A stretch of 64,000 nt of DNA, taken from positions 1 to 64,000 of the forward strand of contig CBFDBU010000002.1 in NCBI GenBank assembly GCA_965603125.1, read 5' to 3'. The DNA is from JAJRTA01 sp965603125. GTDB taxonomy: Bacteria > Zixibacteria > MSB-5A5 > GN15 > FEB-12. This document shows, in pieces, positions 1-8,600 of this stretch (position 1 is the stretch's first letter; each line of letters begins with the position of its first letter). The position numbers and the translations under genes are program-made. The notes beneath the pieces are model-generated. The model saw only the letters and a list, made by a program, of their open reading frames with translations. It made no database searches and was not told where the DNA came from.

Positions 1-265
1 TGAAAGAAACATAACACTATCCTTTCTACGTGTCCACTAAACCGGGGGAACTTCAGCCGCTGATTACATAAAAGGGGTGCCAGATCGCTTGTCAGCTATC
101 CTCTGACAGGGCTGAACGTATTGGCCGCGCCCCATAGTCACCCGAGACAGTCCAACCTATCGTGGTCGCGTCATCGATCCCTATGTTGCTGAATGCAAAC
201 GAGTTGCGTTGCGGCACGGGATTTGATCGCCATGAGTGAAACAGTTGTGACCGAAAGGAGTGCAG

Positions 266-841
266 ATGTCAATACGATTCTATTTAGCCTGTGTGCTTAC
301 CGGCCTGCTGGTAGCGGGCGGCGTGAATGCCGGTGACAAAAACGTGGATGAGCGGCAGGACCAAAAGGAAATCCGGCAGGATAAGAAGGCGCTGGTGTCC
401 ACCCGTGTGACTGTCAAGGAACTCTCCCATGCCATCAACCTTTGGCATGACGCCAATCTGAAGGGAGATCGGGCAAAGATTCGCAAGTATGAAGACAAGC
501 TGTACAACATCATGAGAGACGATATGGCTTCCACGGCAACGGTGGTCAAACGGTATGAGACTGAAGCCTCGCAGTCAGCCCGCGAATTCAAGCGTGGTGA
601 CCGCAACTGGAGCGAGCGAACAGACGACCACGGCGATTTGAGAGTTGACCGCCAAGACCTCCAGAAGACCAGGGGGATTCTCATGACCAAGCAACGGTTG
701 GCAGCGTCCTTCGTCAAGAGCCCGGCCTTCAGCAGCAAGTATCGGCTGCTTGGCGACTACGTGGATATCCTGAGGCAGGAACAGGGGATGACCCGGGTCG
801 AGCTGGCCGAAGATGTTTCAGAGTTCCGAGAAGATCGCTGA
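266..841 (+). CDS. Secreted hypothetical protein
   Basis: 191 residues. The ATG at 266 is preferred over the GTG at 260 because GAAAGGAG ends 5 bases upstream of it. The N terminus (MSIRFYLACVLTGLLVAGG, then VNA before GD) is a clear signal peptide, so the mature part should lie in the periplasm or outside. The rest is very rich in Asp, Glu, Lys and Arg, has no Cys, and looks mostly helical or coiled-coil. I recognise no family. The gene stands alone and is followed 54 bases later by a strong terminator. Function unknown. Confidence 0.7.
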   Translation: MSIRFYLACVLTGLLVAGGVNAGDKNVDERQDQKEIRQDKKALVSTRVTVKELSHAINLWHDANLKGDRAKIRKYEDKLYNIMRDDMASTATVVKRYETEASQSAREFKRGDRNWSERTDDHGDLRVDRQDLQKTRGILMTKQRLAASFVKSPAFSSKYRLLGDYVDILRQEQGMTRVELAEDVSEFREDR

Positions 842-894
842 GGGCATCATAGTCTGAGTCATATCCTGAGGGGTCCATGCGTTATCCTGTACAG

Positions 895-927
895 AACGCC
901 GCCGCTGAGAAGCGGCGGCGTTTTCTT
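895..927 (+). terminator. Rho-independent terminator
   Basis: A perfect 12-bp stem (895-906 with 911-922) with a GAGA loop is followed by a TTTTCTT tract. It ends the + strand transcript of the secreted protein at 266-841. Confidence 0.85.
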
Positions 928-1003
928 ATCGGCGATTGCCTGCCCTGCGCCGTCTGCGTTGCTCAGGGGCGGAAGCTGCATCCTACTTCTGCTTCGTATA
1001 CGC

Positions 1004-1675
1004 TCAACTATCAGGCGCAGCGGTTCTGTTCATAGTGAGCGACTGAAGCTCGGTCAGAGTAGCCAGGTAGCTTTCTCCTGATTCCAACCGGCGATACTTC
1101 TCGGACTTCACCCATCCCACCCCGGGAGAGTAGTAATCCGTCAGGGTGAACACGAAAGGCTTCGTGCCGCTCGTGGAGTAGGTCACTCGATACATGAGGC
1201 ACCGGTAGGTGCCCGCCGGTACCGTTATCGACGTATCTGTGGAGAGAACCGAATACAAGCTGGTTGTGTCGCCGCCCCAGTAAAATGTCTCGCCCGCCGA
1301 GGCAGGGTATTTGGCGACCATGTACGGCTGGATGGACGGGCTCCCGCCGGAGTGCCAGAGGCCATCGGTCTCGTTTCTCAGGAGGTAGCCGTGGCCGACC
1401 GGTTTGCCGTCCCTGGTGACCCTGAGGTCGAACCACTCCTTGTCCTTGGCCAGGCTGGTGCGTAACACATCGAAAGAGGAGGCGTAAGTTTTCCGAACGG
1501 CGCCGGTGCTGTCAAATTCGGTTGCAAGAAAGGCCCATGTATTTCCGATTTCAAGTGGCCAGATCTCACCCTCCGGAACAGCAGGCGGGGGAACGTCGGC
1601 CGTTTCATCACTCTTGCCGCATCCCAGCATGAGGACTGTCAGACTTGTGAGCAGGATAGCAAATGCGGTTTTCAT
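1004..1675 (-). CDS. Putative lipoprotein of unknown function
   Basis: 223 residues. The N terminus MKTAFAILLTSLTVLMLGCG is a type II signal peptide with lipobox LMLGC, so the protein should be acylated at Cys19 and membrane-anchored. The mature part has a Pro-rich linker, then a beta-rich globular domain opening with WPLEIGNTWAF, which resembles opening strands of lipoproteins seen next to surface proteins in FCB bacteria. No catalytic motif is visible. GGAG lies about 8 bases before the ATG. Confidence 0.7.
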   Translation of the reverse strand: MKTAFAILLTSLTVLMLGCGKSDETADVPPPAVPEGEIWPLEIGNTWAFLATEFDSTGAVRKTYASSFDVLRTSLAKDKEWFDLRVTRDGKPVGHGYLLRNETDGLWHSGGSPSIQPYMVAKYPASAGETFYWGGDTTSLYSVLSTDTSITVPAGTYRCLMYRVTYSTSGTKPFVFTLTDYYSPGVGWVKSEKYRRLESGESYLATLTELQSLTMNRTAAPDS

Positions 1676-1802
1676 CGGCTGATCTCCAGGTTGTAAGCTG
1701 TTGCGAATCTCCTAAGCAGGGTCGGCGCGAAGTGTCCCAACGGGGAATCAATAATCACGTCCTGCCACACCTGCCGAACATACGACCGACCCCGCATAGC
1801 AA

Positions 1803-1835
1803 GGCCCCGGCCATATTCGATTGACGGCCGGGGCC
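1803..1835 (-). terminator. GC-rich stem-loop, possible terminator
   Basis: A perfect 10-bp inverted repeat (1803-1812 with 1826-1835) starts 20 bases past the stop of the - strand gene at 1856-2935. The T tract is very short on either strand, so its role as a terminator is uncertain. Confidence 0.45.
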
Positions 1836-1855
1836 GAAGCTTTCACGGGCGGCCG

Positions 1856-2935
1856 CTAAATACCTACTTTCAACCGGGCGGCATAATTGTAGTCGCCGTC
1901 GCCGCCGGGCGCATCAGTCCGTTCAATACTATAGATGGCGGCATCAAGGGTGACAATCCCCAGGTTCAACCCGGCGCCAAGCGACGGATACCCCTGGCCG
2001 AAACCGCCGCGAACATCCAGGATAGGCAGAAGCTCTATCTGGGCTCCGAAGTTGAGTTTGTTGAACATGTTCTCGCCGTCGTGGAAGAAAAAGTCATTGT
2101 AGTCGGCGGCAATCACGATCGCTTTGGAGAGCCACAACGACGCCCCGACATTGACAATCATGGGCGTGTTCTCGCCGTCGATTTTCCCCAACACGTCTTC
2201 GATCTTGGCGCCAAGTTCCACTCTCTCGGGAATAAGCTCATAGAGCAGGCCCAGATCGACACCCCAGCCGGATTTGGAGTCCTCGATCAGTGAGTCATAG
2301 GCGGTGTCAAGTTCCACATCGGAGGCTTTCAGATTTTCCCATACCTCGTATCGCTTGATGATTTTCAGCGCTGCACCACCGTAGAGCGTGTTTGGAAGCG
2401 CCGAGACCGGTAGCTTGAACGCAAGCCCGGCGGTGAGAACCTGGTCGCCGATGCCATGGAGCTGCGCCCGGGGTTCCAGGATGCCCATGTCGGCCTTGAA
2501 CTCAATGTCAGTGGCGGCATAGGCACCGATAGCGAAATTGTGGAAAGTGAGACCTACCTGCGGGTAAGCTCCGAAACCCATCCAGTTATCGTCGAAAGCA
2601 GCCAGTTCGTCTTTCAGAAATGTCCTTACTTCTTCGGTCGTATCCACGTAGTTCTCAAAAGCCTCCTGGTTGTCGTCCCAGACCTGTAACATGTCCAGGA
2701 TGTCCTTACCCATCCGGACATTCAAGGTGACGATGTCCAGATGGAAATCGCTCTTGGCCAGGAGGGCAGGGTTGTACATGAGGGCGCTGAAATTGTTCTG
2801 GGTGGTAATCCCTGCTCCTCCCATGCCCAGTGCCCGCACGTCGACAAAGTTCACATTGGGTGGCGCGGCCGCAACGGTACCGACCAGGGCCAGCATAGTC
2901 ACGGCAGCCAATATCAAGATTGTTTTCCTGTACAT
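1856..2935 (-). CDS. Outer-membrane beta-barrel protein, TraF_2/PorV-like
   Basis: 359 residues from the ATG at 2935, which has GAGGAG about 8 bases upstream and begins a good signal peptide (MYRKTILILAAVTMLALVG, cut after AAA). The reading frame stays open upstream to 3124, but that part lies inside the neighbouring gene and is not expected to be translated. Residues 30-60 carry the pattern DVRALGMGGAGI then SALMYNPALLA, typical of the FadL/PorV/TraF_2 group of outer-membrane barrels. The rest shows alternating amphipathic strands and ends in a strand finishing KVGI. It lies 22 bases downstream of the lipoprotein gene at 2958-3908, so the two are probably co-transcribed. Confidence 0.75.
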   Translation of the reverse strand: MYRKTILILAAVTMLALVGTVAAAPPNVNFVDVRALGMGGAGITTQNNFSALMYNPALLAKSDFHLDIVTLNVRMGKDILDMLQVWDDNQEAFENYVDTTEEVRTFLKDELAAFDDNWMGFGAYPQVGLTFHNFAIGAYAATDIEFKADMGILEPRAQLHGIGDQVLTAGLAFKLPVSALPNTLYGGAALKIIKRYEVWENLKASDVELDTAYDSLIEDSKSGWGVDLGLLYELIPERVELGAKIEDVLGKIDGENTPMIVNVGASLWLSKAIVIAADYNDFFFHDGENMFNKLNFGAQIELLPILDVRGGFGQGYPSLGAGLNLGIVTLDAAIYSIERTDAPGGDGDYNYAARLKVGI

Positions 2936-2957
2936 CAGATAGTCTCCTCTGTCTGCT

Positions 2958-3908
2958 TCAGCCACCGAGGTCATAGTACCCGTTGCTGTCTTCGTCGACC
3001 CAGCCGTCGAAATCATCATCAAGGCCGTTGATGGTCTCCTCGTCCACGCGGTTATCATGGTCATTGTCTTCATTATCATCGATCTTGTACATCTGGGCGA
3101 TTTCGATGATCTCATCAAGGACATCTTCGATCTCGTCCGGATCGATGGCGGGATCCTCAGTAAGGATGGCCAGGATTATTCCCAGCGACTCCTGGATAAT
3201 GACCTCAACGTTGTCAATCAGCGTATTGAAGACCCGGACCAGGGACGTGTCAATCGGTTGGGGGGCAGCGGCCAGTTGATCCCGGTTCCTCGCGGCCCCC
3301 GGCGGCCCCTGAGAGGCATAGTCAATCAGGTTCGTTATCATGAAGCCGCTCTGACCGTCGGTGAATTCGAAGATAAGATCGAAATCGTTGTCGGTGATGA
3401 CTCCATCGAAATCCGTGTCCTGGAAAAACAGGATGCCCTTGATACCGGCCACCAGGCCGAGGTCAAGGTCAATATCGCTGCTGTCATACCCGCCTGTGGT
3501 CTGACGATAGTAGATCGGATGCAGGTCTTCGTAAACGATCTTCATGGCCTGGAACAGACGGTTGGCCTTTTCCTTAGACCAGTTGTCGCCCGAGAACGGC
3601 AGACCGTCCCCGTCGGCGAAGTCACCCTCGGAAAGATCCAGCCCTAACGTCAGGGCGTCGAATCCATAGACACGCATGGTAGCCTTGGCGTGATAATAAC
3701 GGGCGTCGGAACTGGCCGGGTCTTCCTCCATAGCCTCGGCGAATTTCTGCTGGGCCAGTTCATACTCCGCGTCGTGCATGTGACGTCTACCGGCGTCTAT
3801 CAGCGACTCGGTGCTCTCCCCGGATGTCCAACCAAAGATATTGCATCCGGCGATGAGAACTGCGGCCAGCAGGAGCGGAACAGCCTGCAGAACCAGCTTT
3901 GGTCTCAT
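2958..3908 (-). CDS. TPR-like lipoprotein with acidic calcium-binding-like C terminus
   Basis: 316 residues from the ATG at 3908. The signal peptide ends in lipobox LIAGC (Cys near 23). Residues 35-80 form a TPR-like helical pair (AEYELAQQKFAEAMEEDP, then SSDARYYHA). The C-terminal half has two stretches that look like EF-hand or TSP3-type Asp-rich loops: DTDFDGVITDNDFD near 165 and the tail with DDFDGWVDEDSNG. The upstream sequence contains AGGAAGG. It is the first gene of a pair with the barrel protein at 1856-2935. It may help hold or assemble an outer-membrane complex, but no precise function is supported. Confidence 0.7.
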   Translation of the reverse strand: MRPKLVLQAVPLLLAAVLIAGCNIFGWTSGESTESLIDAGRRHMHDAEYELAQQKFAEAMEEDPASSDARYYHAKATMRVYGFDALTLGLDLSEGDFADGDGLPFSGDNWSKEKANRLFQAMKIVYEDLHPIYYRQTTGGYDSSDIDLDLGLVAGIKGILFFQDTDFDGVITDNDFDLIFEFTDGQSGFMITNLIDYASQGPPGAARNRDQLAAAPQPIDTSLVRVFNTLIDNVEVIIQESLGIILAILTEDPAIDPDEIEDVLDEIIEIAQMYKIDDNEDNDHDNRVDEETINGLDDDFDGWVDEDSNGYYDLGG

Positions 3909-4153
3909 AACTCCATCCCTTCCTCTACTATATGTTTGAAAACCTTGTAGTATGCCAAAACATGCGCTGACGTACCTCGGTGCAACTGATTTAACAGTGC
4001 TCCCTCTTCCAGCCTCGCTGGTAAGAAGCAACCGAGGCCGGAACTGGAGAGTAATATGAAATGTCGGAAAGCCACTGCCGTTTGTCAAGCTTGAGGACGC
4101 AGCCCATTTGACCTTCAGGTTGACAAACCCGCCGCCGTTGATGAAATTGAAGA

Positions 4154-5056
4154 ATGGCCGCCAAGAACGACAATGTCACGCACACCGTACTGGCGCTCAA
4201 CAAGTTTGCCGGCGTGGGGCCGCGGCTGTTCGAGGCGTTGTTGCACCGATACGGCAGTCTGGAGCGTATAGTCAGGGCTGATTCCGGATCGCTCATGACT
4301 ATTGAAGGTATGAGCGCTCCAGACGCCAACAGGATCACCAAAGCCACCGGGTTTCTTGCCGAGGCAGCCGAGTACCGCACCGCTCTCGCCGACCGCGATA
4401 TCCAGGTGGAAACAAGGTTCGGCGATTCCTACCCCGAACGCTTTTTCGAACTGAATGACCCGCCGCCGCTGCTGTATGTTCGAGGCCGGATGCCGGACAA
4501 CGGGAAAAAGGTGCTGACCGTAGCGGGAACTCAGGCGGCCACCAATGAGGGAATCGAACTCACGGTTCATCTGGCGGGCGCCTGCGCGGCAGCGGGAGTC
4601 CAGGTTGTATCCACGCTTAAAAAAGGGATAGGCGCCGCCGCCCACCTGGGCGCAAGAGCCGCCGACGGGTCATCGTACGCGGTGATTGACTCCGGCTTTG
4701 ATCAAATCGACGCTACCGAAGAAATCCCGCTGGCGATCGATATTATCCAGTCGGGCGGCATCCTGAGCGAATACCCACCGGAGAAGCATCTCGAAAGGGA
4801 CTCATACCAGGCTGCCAACCGGCTTCTGGCGGGACTCGTCCAGGCAGTCGTGATCACCGAGGTCTACAAGGGCTCCAATCGCACCTGGGATCTGTTGTCC
4901 TGCTGCAGCCAGATCGGCAAGATGGCATTTGTGCTGATAGACCCGCGGCACGGCGCCCACGCCGATAAAGAGAGCCTGGACAGGGCGGTCTCCTGCGGGG
5001 CCATCCTGATGGTCGGACTGGACAAGATAGATGATATTATCAAGTCGCTGGTGTAA
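4154..5056 (+). CDS. DprA/Smf-like DNA-processing protein, divergent
   Basis: 300 residues. The layout matches DprA: an N-terminal helix-hairpin-helix/SAM-like part (residues 8-65, FAGVGPRLFEALLHRYGS), then a Rossmann-like domain (about 105-300). DprA loads RecA on incoming single-stranded DNA during transformation. Conserved blocks can be aligned, but key loops have drifted. The usual VGTR is AGTQ, the usual SGLARGID is STLKKGIG, and the usual FPxRNR is YQAANR, followed by LLAGL. SEYPP is kept. The gene therefore looks like a DprA paralogue with altered nucleic-acid binding rather than a standard DprA. The start has only a weak GAAG site. The four + strand genes from yigZ to the macro-domain gene follow 160 bases downstream. 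Confidence 0.7.
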   Translation: MAAKNDNVTHTVLALNKFAGVGPRLFEALLHRYGSLERIVRADSGSLMTIEGMSAPDANRITKATGFLAEAAEYRTALADRDIQVETRFGDSYPERFFELNDPPPLLYVRGRMPDNGKKVLTVAGTQAATNEGIELTVHLAGACAAAGVQVVSTLKKGIGAAAHLGARAADGSSYAVIDSGFDQIDATEEIPLAIDIIQSGGILSEYPPEKHLERDSYQAANRLLAGLVQAVVITEVYKGSNRTWDLLSCCSQIGKMAFVLIDPRHGAHADKESLDRAVSCGAILMVGLDKIDDIIKSLV

Positions 5057-5064
5057 ATCCCTCA

Positions 5065-5136
5065 CACGGGAGGTTGCCACAAAATTCGGAACAGAGTACA
5101 AAACAGCAACTTTGTTACTCTATGGGTCATTCCCGC
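5065..5136 (+). repeat. Intergenic dispersed repeat, copy 1
   Basis: This segment aligns with 32127-32195. Both begin CACGGG, share TACAAAACAGCAAC (5097-5110 and 32156-32169), and end in GGGT(C/T)ATTCCCGC, with nearly the same spacing. Overall identity is roughly two thirds. It appears to be a degenerate dispersed intergenic element. Confidence 0.5.
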
Positions 5137-5155
5137 TCCGCCTTAGTAGCAGTGG

Positions 5156-5178
5156 GGCAGGATGCCAGCGATCCTGCC
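5156..5178 (+). repeat. Inverted repeat
   Basis: GGCAGGAT (5156-5163) pairs perfectly with ATCCTGCC (5171-5178) across a 7-base loop. There is no T tract, so it is a hairpin of unknown role between the dprA-like gene and the yigZ-like gene. Confidence 0.5.
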
Positions 5179-5215
5179 ATTCTATCTGAGAGCGTCCGGG
5201 AAGTGTGTGTGCTGA

Positions 5216-5827
5216 ATGGATGATCAATACTACGAAATTGCCGGGCAGGCTCGGATCGAAATAAAAAGGAAAGGCTCCCGCTTCATCGCCGAGACGTGCC
5301 CTGTGGATTCCGTTGAAGAAGCGCATGAACAACTCGAGATCGTTCGCAAACGGGAGCACGCCGCCACTCATCACTGCTACGCCTACCGCGTGGGACTTGC
5401 CAACGATGCTCGTTTTAAGTACTCCGATGACGGCGAGCCCGGCGGTACCGCCGGCCGCCCGATCTATGATATCATCTGTGGCCGCGCGGTCACGAACGTT
5501 CTCCTGGTGGTGACACGCTATTTCGGAGGCACCAAATTGGGCACCGGCGGTCTGGCCAGAGCATACGGCGACGCCGCCAGAGAGGCGATGGACCGATCAG
5601 GCCGCAAGGAACGCTTTCTCACCGTACTAATTGGTGTCCAGCTTGAGTTCTCCCTCTATGATCGCCTGGCCAAGCTGACCCGGCAGTATGAAGCCCGGCA
5701 GAAGGACGCGGAGTTTTCCGAGCGAGTGTCGGTGCGCTTGCAGGTGCGCCGCTCCCTCGTTGATCGATTGACCGCCGACATTATCAAACTGAGCGGAGGC
5801 AAGGCCCGCATTGAAAAACTCGGTTGA
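5216..5827 (+). CDS. YigZ/IMPACT family protein (UPF0029)
   Basis: 203 residues, the usual length. The N-terminal IMPACT domain (about 15-125) holds the family signature FKYSDDGEPGGTAGRPI, with VTRYFGGTKLGTGGL after it. The C-terminal part (135-203) fits the DUF1949 ferredoxin-like domain. Family members are linked to translation or ribosome-associated regulation, but the biochemical role in bacteria is not settled. No strong ribosome-binding site is visible. The end overlaps the next gene by 17 bases. Confidence 0.85.
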   Translation: MDDQYYEIAGQARIEIKRKGSRFIAETCPVDSVEEAHEQLEIVRKREHAATHHCYAYRVGLANDARFKYSDDGEPGGTAGRPIYDIICGRAVTNVLLVVTRYFGGTKLGTGGLARAYGDAAREAMDRSGRKERFLTVLIGVQLEFSLYDRLAKLTRQYEARQKDAEFSERVSVRLQVRRSLVDRLTADIIKLSGGKARIEKLG

Positions 5828-6755
5828 AAGCGATACGGTCGACTGCCTGGGCATGGGGATAATGCCGCTTGACCTCCTTTACAGCGTGAAACGACTACCA
5901 CTGGCCGGGGAGAAGATCGACGCCCTTGACCGCACTCTCCAGGGAGGTGGCCCGGTGCCGAACGCCCTGGTTGGTCTTTCCCGGCTCGGCCTGAGCACCG
6001 CTCTTATTGCCGTGGTGGGGGATGACCATATGGGCCGCACGTTGATTGCTGAGTTGCAAAGGGAAGGTGTCGATCATAGCCTGGTTGTCTCAAAGAAAAG
6101 GCCGACGGCGGTCGCTATCGGTCTGATAGAGCTTGGCTCCGGCCGAAGGACTATCGTACTGCACCGCAGGGTCTTCATTGGCTCTCGCGACGTCAGGACA
6201 TCAGCTTGCCCCATTCCGCGAGTGGTTCATCTGGATGGTCGCGATCTTGAAGCGACCATGAAACTCGCCAGGTGGGCCAGAAGAGTGGGCGCAGCCGTTT
6301 CGTTCGATATCGGGTCGGTGCGCAATGACGTTACTCCGGTTCTGCCGCTGGTCGACCATCTGGTTGTGGCCGATGCTTTTGCTTTCTCTTATACCGGAGC
6401 AAGGAGGGCAGCGGCGGCGATCAGGCGACTGGCCGATATCTGCCCGGGAAGCATTGTCGTTACCGAGGGTCTCAAGGGATCAACCGGACTGGAAAGGGAA
6501 GCCGGCAGGACTACCGGTGAGATGATTCGGCAGCCGGCATTCAAAGTGGCGTGCGTTGACGCCACCGGCGCGGGTGACAGCTTTCACGCGGGGTACCTAT
6601 ACGGCTTGCTGAAGGGTCTTGATATGGCCGGGCGTCTTGAGTTTGGCGCCGCCGTAGCCGCGCTGAAATGCCGTCGGTCCGGCGCCCGCGCCGGCGCCCC
6701 GACGCTACGGCAGGTAATGAGATTTCTAAGAGACAATCCGAGGACCTATGCTTGA
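5811..6755 (+). CDS. PfkB-family carbohydrate kinase
   Basis: 314 residues from a TTG start at 5811 inside the end of the yigZ-like gene; GGAGG lies about 12 bases upstream. The ribokinase-fold markers are present: an N-terminal GGGPVPNALVGLSRLG block (residues 45-60, PfkB signature 1) and DATGAGDSFHAGYLYGL near 255-272 (signature 2), where the Asp of GAGD is the catalytic base. The enzyme should transfer phosphate from ATP to a sugar or nucleoside; the substrate cannot be told from sequence. It overlaps the PAP2 gene by 8 bases, which suggests translational coupling. Confidence 0.85.
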   Translation: MKNSVESDTVDCLGMGIMPLDLLYSVKRLPLAGEKIDALDRTLQGGGPVPNALVGLSRLGLSTALIAVVGDDHMGRTLIAELQREGVDHSLVVSKKRPTAVAIGLIELGSGRRTIVLHRRVFIGSRDVRTSACPIPRVVHLDGRDLEATMKLARWARRVGAAVSFDIGSVRNDVTPVLPLVDHLVVADAFAFSYTGARRAAAAIRRLADICPGSIVVTEGLKGSTGLEREAGRTTGEMIRQPAFKVACVDATGAGDSFHAGYLYGLLKGLDMAGRLEFGAAVAALKCRRSGARAGAPTLRQVMRFLRDNPRTYA

Positions 6756-7344
6756 GTATCTTGAGGCGATTGACCGGGCGTTGTTTGTTTTCTTGAATGT
6801 TCAGTTGGCCAATCCTCTGACCGGTTTCATCATGCCCATCATTACCTCCGACACCGTACTGCGGGTCCTCTACGGGGCCGCCATGGCCATCTTATTGTGG
6901 CGCGGCGATCGGCGGCTTCGGTGGCTGGTTCTTTTTTCGGCCGTCACCCTACTTCTGACCGACCAGATTTCCAGCAATTTCCTCAAGAGCCTCATTGCGC
7001 GTCCGCGACCCTGTCACGTTCTGGAGGGGATAAACCTGCTGGTCGGCTGTGGGGGAGGGTTTGCCATGCCGTCGTCACACGCCGCCAACGCCTTTGGCCA
7101 GGCTTTCCTCTTCTCGTGGTGCGTAAGGGGAACCGAGTATTATCTCTATACCTTCGCCGGTCTGGTGGCTCTCAGCCGGGTTTTTGTCGGCGTCCACTAT
7201 CCAGGGGATGTGATAGCCGGCGCCGCCCTGGGCGTCTTGATCGGCCTGTCGTTGGCGGTGGTTTTTGCCAGGTTTGAAAGCCGGTATTGTCGGAGTCGCG
7301 AGGTTACAAATACCACGCCGGAACGTGATGACATATCACGATGA
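6748..7344 (+). CDS. PAP2-family membrane phosphatase
   Basis: 198 residues with about five or six hydrophobic segments. All three PAP2 motifs are present in order: KSLIARPRP, PSSHAAN, and SRVFVGVHYPGD (His nucleophile in the last). The family removes phosphate from lipid phosphates such as phosphatidic acid or undecaprenyl pyrophosphate on the outer face of the inner membrane. The start overlaps the kinase gene by 8 bases. Substrate unknown. Confidence 0.88.
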   Translation: MLEYLEAIDRALFVFLNVQLANPLTGFIMPIITSDTVLRVLYGAAMAILLWRGDRRLRWLVLFSAVTLLLTDQISSNFLKSLIARPRPCHVLEGINLLVGCGGGFAMPSSHAANAFGQAFLFSWCVRGTEYYLYTFAGLVALSRVFVGVHYPGDVIAGAALGVLIGLSLAVVFARFESRYCRSREVTNTTPERDDISR

Positions 7345-7397
7345 CATAGTAAGAGCCGTGATTGACGGAGCCATACTCATTCGAGAGGAGCACAGCA

Positions 7398-7907
7398 ATG
7401 GCGTTTGAAATCGAAGTCGTCCGGGGCGATATTACCGACGCTGATGTTGCGGCAATCGTCAATGCCGCCAACAACGAGCTCTGGATGGGCGCCGGGGTGG
7501 CAGGGGCAATCAAGCGGGCAGGCGGGGAGGTGATCGAATCCGAGGCGGTGGCGAAGGGTCCCATCATGCCGGGCGAGGCTGTCTATACCGGAGCCGGAAG
7601 GCTGCCCTTCAAGATCGTGATCCACGCTGCGGTGATGGGGCAGGACCTGCGTACTACCGACAAGCTGATCCGGCAGGCCACCATCGCCGGCCTCAATATC
7701 GCCGAGAAACTGAAGATAGAATCCGTCGCTTTTCCGGCGTTCGGCACCGGGGTGGGCGGCTTTCCCATGACGGCCTGCGCCAATATCATGACCAAAGCGG
7801 TACGCGCCTATCAGCCCCTGTCGGAGCATATCAGGCGAGTGCAGTTCTGCCTGTTTGACGATCTCGGATACGCGGCCTTCACGGAGGCTCTCAAACCGAT
7901 CGGTTAA
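7398..7907 (+). CDS. Macro-domain protein (ADP-ribose binding/hydrolase)
   Basis: 169 residues from the ATG at 7398, with GAGAGGAG ending 7 bases upstream; the frame is open further up but without a good start. A single macro domain fills the protein: GDITDADVAAIVNAANNEL at residues 9-27, then the glycine-rich loop GAGVAGAIKRAGG, and FPAFGTGVGGFP near 114. The family binds ADP-ribose and often removes it from proteins or hydrolyses O-acetyl-ADP-ribose. The last three bases overlap the convergent gene at 7904-8464. Confidence 0.88.
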   Translation: MAFEIEVVRGDITDADVAAIVNAANNELWMGAGVAGAIKRAGGEVIESEAVAKGPIMPGEAVYTGAGRLPFKIVIHAAVMGQDLRTTDKLIRQATIAGLNIAEKLKIESVAFPAFGTGVGGFPMTACANIMTKAVRAYQPLSEHIRRVQFCLFDDLGYAAFTEALKPIG

Positions 7908-8464
7908 TCGCCTACCTTGATCTTCATGCGGCCGTTGAACGCCAGCGTCGCGCCGGATGAATTGTGGTACTCACCGTCCAGGGAGATGAAAAATCGGCCG
8001 GAAGAAGCCGAATCAACGACAAAGAAACCGGACACCGGCATGAAAACCTTCTCTCCGACCGGCCGGTCGTATCGCCCCAGAAGGTAAACAAAGGAGTTGT
8101 CCGGCAACTGTATCGTATCCGGCTGCGGCATGGGCGGCAGCTGCATGTAGATCTGGCACCGCAGGTACTCGTCGAAGGAAAGGAAGTTCAGGCGATCTCT
8201 TTCGGATCGTCTGGCGCGGGTACCCACGGTTACCACGGCCACGTTCCCCTGGCCGGCACGGACCCTGGTGTCAGCGTGAGGATCGCCCAGGTCGGCATCC
8301 ATTACGTACTGAGTCTGCTCGACCTTCACTTTGCGGCTCTTCTCCTCGATGGTCATGTTGAGATCAAGCCTGTACCGGCTGCTGCACGCCGTCAGGAGCG
8401 CGGCAAGGGTGACCAGGCACACAACGGCGCGAGTCGGCTTTTTTCGATGATCTGACACACCCAA
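7904..8464 (-). CDS. Putative lipoprotein, unknown function
   Basis: 186 residues if the TTG at 8464 is used; a GTG two codons later is equally possible, and neither has a clear ribosome-binding site. The N terminus has a basic stretch, a hydrophobic segment and lipobox LLTACS, so it should be a lipoprotein. The mature part is beta-rich (RYRLDLNMTIEEKSRKVKVE at the start, TLAFNGRMKIKVGD at the end) and has no known catalytic motif. It may be the last gene of the - strand run that starts with the M32 peptidase, separated by 136 bases from the GNAT gene. Confidence 0.65.
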   Translation of the reverse strand: MGVSDHRKKPTRAVVCLVTLAALLTACSSRYRLDLNMTIEEKSRKVKVEQTQYVMDADLGDPHADTRVRAGQGNVAVVTVGTRARRSERDRLNFLSFDEYLRCQIYMQLPPMPQPDTIQLPDNSFVYLLGRYDRPVGEKVFMPVSGFFVVDSASSGRFFISLDGEYHNSSGATLAFNGRMKIKVGD

Positions 8465-8600
8465 GTATAGGAGTCCGAGGCCCCTGGGTCAACAAAATGT
8501 ACGACTGTGAATCGGCCGCTGCGGTCGATGTCGGATTGCAGTCCGTTCGATCTGGCCGTGTTCAATGTGAGGCGGCAGATGCTGATGCAGACCGCCGCCG

